DNA of 64,000 nt from the NCBI GenBank assembly GCA_001898625.1, contig MKUP01000011.1:160815-224814 (forward strand), given 5' to 3'. Shown here piece after piece: positions 55,904 through 64,000 of this stretch (position 1 is its first letter; each line of letters begins with the position of its first letter). A program made the translations under genes and the position numbers. The DNA is from Burkholderiales bacterium 67-32. Lineage in GTDB: Bacteria > Pseudomonadota > Gammaproteobacteria > Burkholderiales > Burkholderiaceae_B. A model generated the notes under the pieces. The model did not search any database. It had not been told where the DNA came from and saw only the letters and a program-made list of their open reading frames with translations.

Positions 55904-55944
55904 TCGACGGCTTCTCTTTCCCCAATATCTCAGCGACAGATCAG
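55904..55944 (-). pseudogene. cas3: Decayed duplicate of the cas3 5' end
   Basis: About 35 of 42 bases match 55303-55344, the first codons of cas3. On the minus strand it encodes ADLSLRYWGK, compared with ADLSSRYWGK in cas3. The start codon has changed (GTC in place of ATG) and one base is lost after GGAAAG, shifting the frame. Similarity fades beyond. The rest of 55809-56106 shows no gene; at 55864-55892 a stretch ending GGGGAACAC faintly resembles a CRISPR repeat. Confidence 0.6.
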
Positions 55945-56106
55945 CCGACTACAGATAGCCTAGGGAGTACGGGAGCACGCGCATCGCCTTGCTCGGCCGA
56001 GAAAAGCGACGCGCGTGCATATCACCCTGGCGCTCGCGTGCCCCGACTCTTCTGAATGACGCCTGGTTTGACCTCACTCGACCGGCAGAACGCTGGCCGG
56101 CATGGT

Positions 56107-56526
56107 TCAAAGCACCTCAACGCAGAAAGCGGCCGGCGTGACGATGCGCGTGCGCCCAATGCGGCCAAGCTGCAGCAACCCGGCGCGACGGTCTCCCGTC
56201 ACCAGATAGTCGGCCTCGCCCCCCAAAGCCATTGCCAGCAAGAAGGTGTCGTTCGGATCCGTTGCCTCGATGCCGTCCGGCAACGGGGGTAACTGCGTGA
56301 GAACGATGGCACGCTGCATGTTGTTGACCATCGTGCCTACGCGGTGCGCGGGCAGGATGGTCTTGAGCTTGGGGTAACGACTCGCCCGCCGCAGCTCGTC
56401 AAGCTGCATTGATGAGGTCACCAACTCGAAGCGTGCCGCGCGCCAGGCCCGATAGACCGCATCGAGAGGTCCATGTGGCGAAATCAGCGTACCAAGCAGA
56501 ACGTTGGTGTCGAGGATGACGCGCAT
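56107..56526 (-). CDS. PIN-domain toxin, COG1569 type
   Basis: A 139-residue PIN-domain protein of the putative toxin component group. Active-site acids: D6 in VILDTNVLLG, E44-like in QLDELRRASRYPK, D90 in DPNDTFLLAMA and D109-like in YLVTGDRRAG. Its ATG overlaps the stop of the RHH gene (TGATG), so it is translated after the antitoxin. It lies between cas3 and array 3. Confidence 0.85.
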   Translation of the reverse strand: MRVILDTNVLLGTLISPHGPLDAVYRAWRAARFELVTSSMQLDELRRASRYPKLKTILPAHRVGTMVNNMQRAIVLTQLPPLPDGIEATDPNDTFLLAMALGGEADYLVTGDRRAGLLQLGRIGRTRIVTPAAFCVEVL

Positions 56527-56765
56527 CAATGCTCACGCGCCCACTGAATGGCCTCGTCGATGAGATCGGTCAGTTCGGTTTCGTTCATCCCGGCGGCAGC
56601 CGTCTTGGCCTGTTCCACGGCGCGCTCCAACAGATAGGCGCGCACGGCTTCCTCGATAAAACGCGACAGATCGCCCTTGCGGCCCCCGCCCTGCGCCGCG
56701 ATAAACATACGCACAGACTGATCCATCTCCGGCGACACGGCGATGTTCCAGCGAACGGTGCTCAT
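56526..56765 (-). CDS. Ribbon-helix-helix antitoxin
   Basis: A 79-residue protein with a CopG/Arc-type ribbon-helix-helix at the N-terminus (VRWNIAVSPEMDQSVRMFI, then KGDLSRFIEEAVRAYLLERA) and an acidic C-terminal helix (ETELTDLIDEAIQWARE) for toxin binding. The ATG at 56763-56765 is used; upstream extension is unlikely. First gene of the pair with the PIN toxin. It probably represses its own promoter in the AT-rich stretch 56766-56830. Confidence 0.83.
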   Translation of the reverse strand: MSTVRWNIAVSPEMDQSVRMFIAAQGGGRKGDLSRFIEEAVRAYLLERAVEQAKTAAAGMNETELTDLIDEAIQWAREH

Positions 56766-56863
56766 GATGTTCTCCATTTCAGCATTTAAGTAGATAAGCA
56801 CTTATACACCCATCTAACATTTACACCAACCGTTCGACAAAAACTACAGTTTTGCGCAGGACA

Positions 56864-58356
56864 TGGCTCATCCCCGCTCCCGCGGGGAACACACCAGCAC
56901 GGACACCGACAACACGCTGGCGGGCGGCTCATCCCCGCTCGCGCGGGGAACACCCGAATATAATTCGTCACAGCATAGACCCACGCGGTTCATCCCCGCT
57001 CCCGCGGGGAACACAATCGCTACCGCCCTTCGCGTGAACGCTGAGCCGGTTCATCCCCGCTCCCGCGGGGAACACAACGTCTCGCCCTTGGAATAGCGAT
57101 CTAGCGACGGTTCATCCCCGCTCCCGCGGGGAACACCGCTACAAGGGGGATCCCCACGATCTCATCGTCGGTTCATCCCCGCTCCCGCGGGGAACACGTG
57201 CGCACCATGGCCGTGTGCGAGGACGAGTACGGTTCATCCCCGCTCCCGCGGGGAACACTCTACCGCTGTTCCTGCTGTTCGGCCGCCGATCGGTTCATCC
57301 CCGCTCCCGCGGGGAACACGCGCTGGAGCTGCTGCACCCCACCGGCGTCCCCGGTTCATCCCCGCTCCCGCGGGGAACACCTCCGTAAGCGCGGCCATGA
57401 GAAGGTCCGCTGCGGTTCATCCCCGCTCCCGCGGGGAACACCCGTTTCTTCCGAGTGCCACCGACTCCCAGGGCGGTTCATCCCCGCTCCCGCGGGGAAC
57501 ACAACTCGGCAGCGGGTAGCAGGTAATCGTTCTGCGGTTCATCCCCGCTCCCGCGGGGAACACCATTTCTCGGATTAACTCAGCGCCCCGCATGGCGGTT
57601 CATCCCCGCTCCCGCGGGGAACACAAATGAGACCGTCAGCAGGCCATCGTCGTCTTCGGTTCATCCCCGCTCCCGCGGGGAACACCGCCGAACGCGCATG
57701 AGCGCATGGACATCATTCGGTTCATCCCCGCTCCCGCGGGGAACACGTGGAAGTGGATTCTGCCGCCGACGGCATGCTCGGTTCATCCCCGCTCCCGCGG
57801 GGAACACATAAGCACTGATTAAGCGTTTGCCATTCGGTGCGGTTCATCCCCGCTCCCGCGGGGAACACTGTGCCTTCCGTAACGCCAAGGATGCGCCCGA
57901 CGGTTCATCCCCGCTCCCGCGGGGAACACCCGTTTCTTCCGAGTGCCACCGACTCCCAGGGCGGTTCATCCCCGCTCCCGCGGGGAACACCCGTTCAACG
58001 GCCAGCTGAACGCGCATTCCCACGGTTCATCCCCGCTCCCGCGGGGAACACTCTACGCGCGTATCGAACGTCCCCGTTAGGGTCGGTTCATCCCCGCTCC
58101 CGCGGGGAACACGCCGCGCATCCATGCATTGAACTCGGCGCATTCGGTTCATCCCCGCTCCCGCGGGGAACACCCAACCATGGAGGCTGAACTAACCGCC
58201 CCACCCGGTTCATCCCCGCTCCCGCGGGGAACACCCGTCCTGGTCTTTGACCGTTACGCCCAGCGCCGGTTCATCCCCGCTCCCGCGGGGAACACGTGGT
58301 CGTCGTGGGCGGCGCGCTGTGGAATTCCGGTTCATCCCCGCTCCCGCGGGGAACAC
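56864..58356 (-). CRISPR. Type I-E CRISPR array 3: 25 repeats, 24 spacers
   Basis: Twenty-five 29-base repeats at an exact 61-base period, all spacers 32 bases. The repeat matches array 2 (loop TCCC). The two leftmost repeats are degenerate (GGCTCAT; the second also has CTCGCG), marking the old end. The leader is at the right end, so transcription is leftward. Spacers at 57442-57473 and 57930-57961 are identical. It lies between the RHH-PIN pair and dgt. Confidence 0.97.
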
Positions 58357-58440
58357 TCCAAACATAACCACTTGTTTTCAAAAGAAAAAATCACCCAGCA
58401 AAAATCCACCAACTTTTTAAAGAGCCGATCACCCGCCGAA
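58357..58440 (-). promoter_or_regulatory. Leader of CRISPR array 3
   Basis: AT-rich stretch beginning TCCAAACATAACCACTTG then TTTTCAAAAGAAAAAA and ending near ACTTTTTAAAGAGCC. It matches leaders 1 and 2 with a few substitutions. It should drive array 3 and accept new spacers. Bases 58441-58525 to the dgt stop show nothing further. Confidence 0.85.
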
Positions 58441-58525
58441 AAACAAAAACAACGCCCCACGTCACACAGTCAAACAACCTCCAACCGCCATCGACGCCAG
58501 CAAAGCCCCTCCCCTTCCAGCCCTC

Positions 58526-59662
58526 CTACTCGTCCGTCACCAGAAACAACCGCCGGTGCTCCTTGATCGCATACCGATCCGTCATCCCCGCTATATAGTC
58601 AGCAATCGCGCGCGGCTGATCCACATTGGCCCGTGCCTGGTACTGCGGCGGCAACAGGCGCGGGTCTTCCAGGAAGGCGATGAACAGATCGCGCAGCACG
58701 CGCTTGGCCTTGGTGGTCATGCGTAGCACGCGGTAGTGGCGATACAGGTTGTCGCGCAGGAACACCTTGAGTTCCTCGGCCTCGGCCTTCACTTCGGGGC
58801 TGAAGCCCGCCAGGGGCGGCGCGCGGCGCACGTCGTCGATGGAGGCGGGCTGGTGCCCGGCGATGCGGGCCGCCGTGGTCTCGGTCAGGTCGATGATCAG
58901 GGTATTGATCATGCGCCGCACGGTTTCGGTAATGGCGCGCCGCTCAGGCAGGTCCGGGTAACGCTGCACGACCTCGGCATGATGGCGGCCGAAGATGCCG
59001 ACCTGCCGCATCTGTTCCAGCGAGACCAGGCCCGAGCGCAGGCCGTCGTCGATGTCGTGGTTGTTGTAGGCGATCTCGTCCGACAGGTTGGTCAGCTGCG
59101 CTTCCAGTGAAGGCTGGGTGCGGTTCAGGAAGCGTTCGCCCACGTCGCCCAGCCGGGCCGCCCGGGTCAGCGAGCAGTGCTTGAGGATGCCCTCGCGGGT
59201 CTCGAAGCACAGGTTCAGGCCGTTGAAGTCGCCATAGCGTTCCTCCAGTTCGTCCACCACGCGCAGGCTTTGCAGGTTGTGCTCGAAGCCGCCGGCCTCG
59301 GGAGCGAACTCCTGCATGCAGGCGTGCAGCACGTCCTGTCCGGCATGGCCGAACGGGGTGTGGCCCAGGTCATGGGCCAGCGAAATGGCCTCGACCAGAT
59401 CTTCGTTCAAGCCCAGGTTGCGCGCGATGGACCGCGCGATCTGCGCCACCTCCAGGCTGTGCGTGAGCCGGGTCCGGAACAGGTCGCCCTCGTGGTTCAC
59501 GAAGACCTGGGTCTTGTACTCCAGCCGCCGGAAGGCGTTGGAATGGATGATGCGATCGCGGTCGCGCTGGAATTCGGAGCGCCCCTGGGGCGGCGTCTCG
59601 GGGTGGCGCCGGCCGCGGGTGGCGGCCGGGTCGGCGGCGTAGGGAGCGAGGACTTGCGGCAT
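58526..59662 (-). CDS. dgt: Deoxyguanosinetriphosphate triphosphohydrolase-like protein
   Basis: HD-domain dNTP triphosphohydrolase of 378 residues. Metal-binding residues are seen in [22 protein letters not shown] and [12 protein letters not shown]. Its N-terminal [22 protein letters not shown] is typical of the Dgt type 2 family. It is the last gene of the mrcA-aroK-aroB-dgt series of betaproteobacteria, here followed by the CRISPR island in place of the gltBD genes usual in Bordetella. It is 30 bases from aroB. Confidence 0.92.
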   Translation of the reverse strand: MPQVLAPYAADPAATRGRRHPETPPQGRSEFQRDRDRIIHSNAFRRLEYKTQVFVNHEGDLFRTRLTHSLEVAQIARSIARNLGLNEDLVEAISLAHDLGHTPFGHAGQDVLHACMQEFAPEAGGFEHNLQSLRVVDELEERYGDFNGLNLCFETREGILKHCSLTRAARLGDVGERFLNRTQPSLEAQLTNLSDEIAYNNHDIDDGLRSGLVSLEQMRQVGIFGRHHAEVVQRYPDLPERRAITETVRRMINTLIIDLTETTAARIAGHQPASIDDVRRAPPLAGFSPEVKAEAEELKVFLRDNLYRHYRVLRMTTKAKRVLRDLFIAFLEDPRLLPPQYQARANVDQPRAIADYIAGMTDRYAIKEHRRLFLVTDE

Positions 59663-59692
59663 GAACGTCGGGCTCCTCCGGAGTGGGCGGGG

Positions 59693-60802
59693 TCAGGCGA
59701 GCTTGGCTGGTTGCTCGCCCGCTGTCTTGGCGACGGTCCGGTCCAGGACTTGCCGGACCAGTCCAGCCTCGGCCGGGGTCCGTACCGCTTCCCCCAACCT
59801 GGGCAAAAGGATGAAGCGGATCTGGCCGGCTTCGGTCTTCTTGTCGCCCTGCATCAGGTCGAACCAACGGTCGGCCCCCAGGTCGGGCGCGTAGACGGGG
59901 CAGCCGATGGCCAGCACCAGGCCGCGGATGCGTTCGGCGTCGGACTGCGGCAGTCCGGAGGCGCGCGCGGACAGCTCGGCCGCCTGCACCATGCCGCAAC
60001 CGACGGCCTCGCCGTGCAGCCAGGCGCCGAAGCCCAGCCCGGCCTCGATGGCGTGGGCAAAGGTGTGGCCGAAGTTCAGGATGGCGCGCAGGCCGGTTTC
60101 CCGTTCGTCCTGCGAGACGACGTAGGCCTTGAGTTCGCACGAGCGGGCGATGGCGACGGCCAGCGCGCCCGGCTCGAGCGCGCGCAGGTCCTGGGCGTGG
60201 GCCTCGCACCAGGCGAAGAAGTCGGCATCCAGGATGGCGCCGTACTTGATGACCTCGGCCAGCCCGGCGGACACTTCGCGCGCCGGCAGCGTGGACAGTA
60301 CGTCGGTGTCGATTTCCACGGCGATCGGCTGGTAGAACGCGCCGATCATGTTCTTGCCGATGGGATGGTTGACGGCGGTCTTGCCGCCCACCGACGAATC
60401 GACCTGCGACAGCAGCGTGGTGGGCACCTGGATGAAGCGGATGCCGCGCATGTAGACCGCGGCGGCGAAGCCGGCGACGTCGCCGATCACGCCGCCGCCC
60501 AGCGCGACGATCACGGCCTTGCGGTCGCAGTGCCGGGCCAGCATGGCGTCGAAGATCAGGTTCAGGGTCTGCCAATCCTTGTATTGCTCGCCATCGGGCA
60601 GTTCGATGCGCAGGATGGGCCGGCCGGTGGCCGCCAGGGCCTGCTCGGCTCGCTCGGCGTACAGCGCCGCCACGGTGGGATTGGTGACCACGACCAGGGT
60701 GGTGGCGTCGGCCGGCACGGCCTCGGCCAGGCGATCGAGGCGGCCGGGGGCGATCCGTATGGGATAGCTGCCGCCCGGGGTCTCGACACGGACTTCTTTC
60801 AT
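59693..60802 (-). CDS. aroB: 3-dehydroquinate synthase
   Basis: Second step of the shikimate pathway, NAD- and zinc-dependent. The 369-residue protein has ALGGGVIGDVAGFAAAVYMRG (NAD site, read in two parts), PTTLLSQVDSSVGGKTAVN, EVIKYG and the zinc ligands in LNFGHTFAHAIE and LHGEAV. The ATG at 60800-60802 has GGAG five bases before it. It overlaps the end of aroK by four bases (ATGA), so the two are coupled. Confidence 0.95.
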   Translation of the reverse strand: MKEVRVETPGGSYPIRIAPGRLDRLAEAVPADATTLVVVTNPTVAALYAERAEQALAATGRPILRIELPDGEQYKDWQTLNLIFDAMLARHCDRKAVIVALGGGVIGDVAGFAAAVYMRGIRFIQVPTTLLSQVDSSVGGKTAVNHPIGKNMIGAFYQPIAVEIDTDVLSTLPAREVSAGLAEVIKYGAILDADFFAWCEAHAQDLRALEPGALAVAIARSCELKAYVVSQDERETGLRAILNFGHTFAHAIEAGLGFGAWLHGEAVGCGMVQAAELSARASGLPQSDAERIRGLVLAIGCPVYAPDLGADRWFDLMQGDKKTEAGQIRFILLPRLGEAVRTPAEAGLVRQVLDRTVAKTAGEQPAKLA

Positions 60803-61422
60803 AGACACTCCAGCGGGGGCAGGTCATCGGCGGGCGGCCGGACCTGCTTGTTGCAGGTTGCGAGCATGGGCAGGATGCGGCCGACCAGCCGCGATACCGA
60901 CACCTTGCCGGTGTCGACGACGAGATCGGCGATTTCCTCGTACAGCGGTTCGCGCTGGCGCAGCAGTTCGGTGATGCGGCCCAGCGGGTCGGCCGTCTGC
61001 AGCAGCGGCCGGTTGCGATCGTAACGGGTGCGCTGGTAGAGCTCCTCGGCCCTGGCCCGCAGGTAGACGACGGTGCCCCGCTGCTGGAGCATGCGGCGGT
61101 TGTCCTCGGCCAGCACGGCGCCGCCGCCGGTGGCCAGGACCACTCCGGAAATCCGGCTGCACTCGTCCAGCGCGTGGGTTTCCCGGCGCCGGAAACCGGT
61201 CTCGCCTTCCAGCTCGAAAATGGTGGGAACGCGGACTCCGCAGCGCTCTTCCAGCACCAGGTCCACGTCCAGGAACTGGCGCGACAGCGCCCGGGCCAGG
61301 CCACGGCCGATCGTGGTTTTGCCCGCCCCCATCATGCCGACGAGGAATACGGGCGGCACGAATACCGTGCCTGCCGGCCCCGTGGCGGCGGCCGCGCATG
61401 AATCGTAAGAGACCTGATCCAC
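60799..61422 (-). CDS. aroK: Shikimate kinase
   Basis: Phosphorylates shikimate at the 3-hydroxyl. Walker A GMMGAGKTT lies about 30 residues from the chosen start; DLVLEERCG, FRRRETHAL, LATGGGAVL and RPLL with the lid R follow. No ATG precedes the domain, so the start is uncertain: I chose the GTG at 61420-61422 (207 residues), with a TTG at 61477-61479 and a later GTG as alternatives. It lies upstream of aroB in one operon. Confidence 0.88.
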   Translation of the reverse strand: MDQVSYDSCAAAATGPAGTVFVPPVFLVGMMGAGKTTIGRGLARALSRQFLDVDLVLEERCGVRVPTIFELEGETGFRRRETHALDECSRISGVVLATGGGAVLAEDNRRMLQQRGTVVYLRARAEELYQRTRYDRNRPLLQTADPLGRITELLRQREPLYEEIADLVVDTGKVSVSRLVGRILPMLATCNKQVRPPADDLPPLECL

Positions 61423-61623
61423 TAGCTCGTTAGGCCGAAGCCACAGAAAGATATCGATATAAGATGCATTATCCCGCAAGAGGGCCGGAAGCGGAAAATC
61501 CGGCCCACGGCGTCCGGCACACCAACTGTTACAGGAACGCCCCGGCCGCCGGGCGGTCTATAAACCGATCCGTTTCGATGTTCCTATAATGGGTCTCGTC
61601 CTCGCACGAGAAGCTGCTTCCTC

Positions 61624-63987
61624 ATGTCCCGTATTCTCCTGAAGGTCGCCGGCGTTCTGGCCGGGCTGGCCGTTTGTGGCGCCCTCCTGGTGGGGCTGGC
61701 GTTGGCCCTCGCCTACCCGAACCTGCCCGACCTCGACGCCCTGACCGACTACCACCCCAAGATGCCGTTGCGCATCTATACCGCGGATAACGCCCTGATC
61801 GGCGAATTCGGCGAGGAAAGACGCAACGTGGTACGCATCCGCGACGTCCCGGATGTGCTGAAATCGGCGATCTTGTCGGCAGAAGACGACCGTTTCTACC
61901 AACATGGCGGCATAGACTGGTCCGGCGTCATGCGCGCGGCCCTCACCAACATGGTGAATCTGTCCAAGAGCCAGGGTGCCAGCACGATCACCATGCAGGT
62001 GGCGCGGAATTTCTACCTGTCGTCGGAAAAGACCTGGACCCGCAAGCTCTACGAGATCCTGCTGACCTTCAAGATCGAGGCCAACCTGACCAAGGACCAG
62101 ATCCTGGAGCTCTACATCAACCAGATCTACCTGGGCCAGCGCGCCTACGGCTTCGCTTCGGCGGCCCGCATCTACTACGGCAAGCCGCTGTCGGAAATCA
62201 CCGCCGCCGAGGCCGCAATGCTGGCCGGCATCCCCAAGGCCCCGTCGCGCTACAACCCCGTGGTCAACCCGACCCGCGCCAAGCTGCGCCAGCAATACGT
62301 GCTGCAGCGCATGCTCGGCCTGGGCTACCTGACCGAACCTGAATACCGCGCCGCCCTGGACGAAAAGCAGCAGGTCCGGCAACTGGGCGGGGAATTCGGC
62401 GTGCGCGCCGAGTACGTGGCCGAGCTGGCGCGCCAACTGGTCTACGACATCTATAAGGAAGAGACCTACACCCGCGGCCTGAATGTCTACACGACCGTGA
62501 ACCGCGACATGCAGGACGCCGCCTACGATTCCCTGCGCGACGGCGTGCTGGACTACGAGCGCCGCCACGGCTACCGGGGCCCCGAGGCCTTCGTCGACCT
62601 GCCCAGCGGCATCGACAACAACCCCGAGAAGCTGAACGAGGCCGTCGACGACGCCCTGAACGACTATCCCGACAGCGACACCCTGCTATCCGCCGTGGTC
62701 CTGGCCGCCGATGCCAACAAGGTCCGCGTGGCGCGCAGCTCGGGCGAGATCATCGACATCGCCGGCAAGGGACTCAAATTCGTCCAGCCGGCGCTGTCGG
62801 CCAAGGCCCAGCCCTCGGTGCGCATCCGCCGCGGCGCCATCGTCCGCATCCTGAAGACCGGAAACGACTGGGAAATCCTGCAAACGCCCCAGGTCCAGGC
62901 GGCCTTCGTCTCCACCGACCCGCAGAACGGCGCCATCCGCGCCATGGTCGGCGGCTTCGATTTCCACAGCGGCAAGTTCAACCGCGTCACCCAGGCCTGG
63001 CGCCAGCCCGGCTCCAGCTTCAAGCCCTTCATCTACGCGGCCTCGCTGGAACGGGGCCTGACCCCCGCCACCATCATCTCCGACGACCCCTTCGTGCTCG
63101 AAGCCTCGGCCACCGGCTCGCAGCGCTGGGAACCGAAGAACTACGACGGCAAGAACGAACCACCCATGACCATGCGCCAGGGGCTGGCCAAGTCCAAGAA
63201 CATGGTGTCGATCCGCGTGCTGCAAAGCATCGGCCCGCAGTACGCCCAGGACTACATCACCCGCTTCGGCTTCGATGCCGCCCGCCACCCCGCCTACCTG
63301 ACCATGGCGCTGGGCGCGGGTTCGGTCACGCCGCTGCAAATGGCAGGCGCCTACTCCGTGTTCGCCAACGGCGGCTACCGCGTCACCCCCTACCTGATCG
63401 ACAAGGTCACCGACAGTACCGGCCGCGTCCTGATGCAGGCCCGCCCGACCAAGGCCGGAGACGAATCGCTGCGCGCCATCGACGCCCGCACCGCCTACAT
63501 CGCCGACTCCATGCTGCGCGACGTCGTCCGCACCGGCACCGCCCGCGCCGCCCTGTCGCTCAGGCGCCAGGACGTGGCGGGCAAGACCGGCACCACCAAC
63601 AACTCGGTGGACGCCTGGTTCGCCGGCTACACCCCCGGCCTGGTCGGCGTGGCCTGGCTGGGCTACGACCAGCCCCGCTCGCTGGGCGTACGCGAAACCG
63701 GCGGCGGCGCCGCCATGCCCATCTGGCTGAAATACATGCAGCGCGCGCTCAAGGAAGTCCCCCAGCGCGAACAGCCCATGCCGTCCGGCATCATCGTGCA
63801 GAACGGCGACTACTACTTCGCCGAATTCCCGCCCGGCCAGGCCGTCGCCTCCGTCGGCCTGCCGCCCCCCTCCACCGATCCCATGTCACGGCTGATCGAC
63901 AGCCTGGGCAACCTGATCAATGGCAATGGCGGCAATTCCGGCAGCAACAGCGGCGGCGGCAACACCCGCCAGGAATACCTGCCCTAA
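61624..63987 (+). CDS. mrcA: Penicillin-binding protein 1A
   Basis: Bifunctional peptidoglycan synthase of 787 residues. It has an N-terminal membrane helix (about 9-31). The GT51 glycosyltransferase has EDDRFYQHGGID (catalytic Glu) and SQGASTITMQVARN, and the QRAYGFASAARIYYGK region follows. An OB-like domain precedes the transpeptidase with PGSSFKPFIYA (SxxK), SKN and KTGTTNN. The tail is Gly/Asn/Ser-rich. It diverges from aroK; the space 61423-61623 holds both promoters. Confidence 0.95.
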   Translation: MSRILLKVAGVLAGLAVCGALLVGLALALAYPNLPDLDALTDYHPKMPLRIYTADNALIGEFGEERRNVVRIRDVPDVLKSAILSAEDDRFYQHGGIDWSGVMRAALTNMVNLSKSQGASTITMQVARNFYLSSEKTWTRKLYEILLTFKIEANLTKDQILELYINQIYLGQRAYGFASAARIYYGKPLSEITAAEAAMLAGIPKAPSRYNPVVNPTRAKLRQQYVLQRMLGLGYLTEPEYRAALDEKQQVRQLGGEFGVRAEYVAELARQLVYDIYKEETYTRGLNVYTTVNRDMQDAAYDSLRDGVLDYERRHGYRGPEAFVDLPSGIDNNPEKLNEAVDDALNDYPDSDTLLSAVVLAADANKVRVARSSGEIIDIAGKGLKFVQPALSAKAQPSVRIRRGAIVRILKTGNDWEILQTPQVQAAFVSTDPQNGAIRAMVGGFDFHSGKFNRVTQAWRQPGSSFKPFIYAASLERGLTPATIISDDPFVLEASATGSQRWEPKNYDGKNEPPMTMRQGLAKSKNMVSIRVLQSIGPQYAQDYITRFGFDAARHPAYLTMALGAGSVTPLQMAGAYSVFANGGYRVTPYLIDKVTDSTGRVLMQARPTKAGDESLRAIDARTAYIADSMLRDVVRTGTARAALSLRRQDVAGKTGTTNNSVDAWFAGYTPGLVGVAWLGYDQPRSLGVRETGGGAAMPIWLKYMQRALKEVPQREQPMPSGIIVQNGDYYFAEFPPGQAVASVGLPPPSTDPMSRLIDSLGNLINGNGGNSGSNSGGGNTRQEYLP

Positions 63988-64000
63988 CCGCCCCCCCCCC

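Overview
The window is GC-rich DNA from a betaproteobacterium, most likely Burkholderiales, family Alcaligenaceae (Bordetella, Achromobacter, Pigmentiphaga or a close relative). I infer this from the birA-coaX(baf)-SPOR-rfaE2 order, the mrcA-aroK-aroB-dgt order, the 1309-residue DUF3683 oxidoreductase, the ubiB/ubiJ/ubiE neighbourhood and the tripartite-style catabolic cluster. No rRNA or tRNA gene was seen. The species cannot be named from the sequence alone.

Layout. Positions 1-8634 carry a partial VanZ gene, birA, coaX, a SPOR protein, rfaE2, a PmrA/QseB-type two-component system, a PIN-type toxin-antitoxin pair and a DegP-type protease. The protease has a near-perfect PmrA-type box upstream. 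Positions 8692-17872 form a catabolic cluster: a GntR repressor, an N-acyl-D-amino acid deacylase, a DapA-family aldolase/lyase, an amidohydrolase, a complete NMT1/SsuA-type ABC importer and two atypical SDR proteins. GTATAC-centred operator candidates lie at both control points. Positions 17897-25986 hold a ferritin-like protein, a sodium:solute symporter, a TauE/SafE permease and ubiquinone genes (ubiB, ubiJ, ubiE) with a Tim44-like gene between them. Positions 26129-41960 hold phoB-phoR, serA, a HIT protein, a PilZ protein, the DUF3683 giant, Spx/ArsC-like and DedA-like proteins, ilvA, an exported amidohydrolase with a RidA-like protein, DUF3830, a LOG-family enzyme and a PhoX-like lipoprotein.

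Positions 42133-58440 are a defence island. It has one complete type I-E CRISPR-Cas operon (cas3, cse1, cse2, cas7e, cas5e, cas6e, cas1, cas2, all on the minus strand). Three arrays (24, 26 and 25 repeats; 23, 25 and 24 spacers) share polarity and leader. Between them lie a HEPN-MNT pair, a RHH-PIN toxin-antitoxin pair, a frameshifted XRE antitoxin-like gene and a short decayed copy of the cas3 5' end. Bases 58526-63987 return to core genes: dgt, aroB, aroK and mrcA.

How it works together. The arrays are transcribed leftward from AT-rich leaders at their right ends. The single Cas set should serve all three, because repeats and leaders are nearly identical. The toxin-antitoxin modules sit next to the oldest (leader-distal) ends of arrays 2 and 3, or between array 3 and cas3, and may stabilise the island. 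The GntR cluster would import an acylated or cyclic amide-type substrate and hydrolyse it, with the regulator repressing both its own gene and the divergent promoters. Short palindromic intergenic elements with GGATCCGGC...GCCGGTCC arms recur at three or four places, including inside phoB-phoR.
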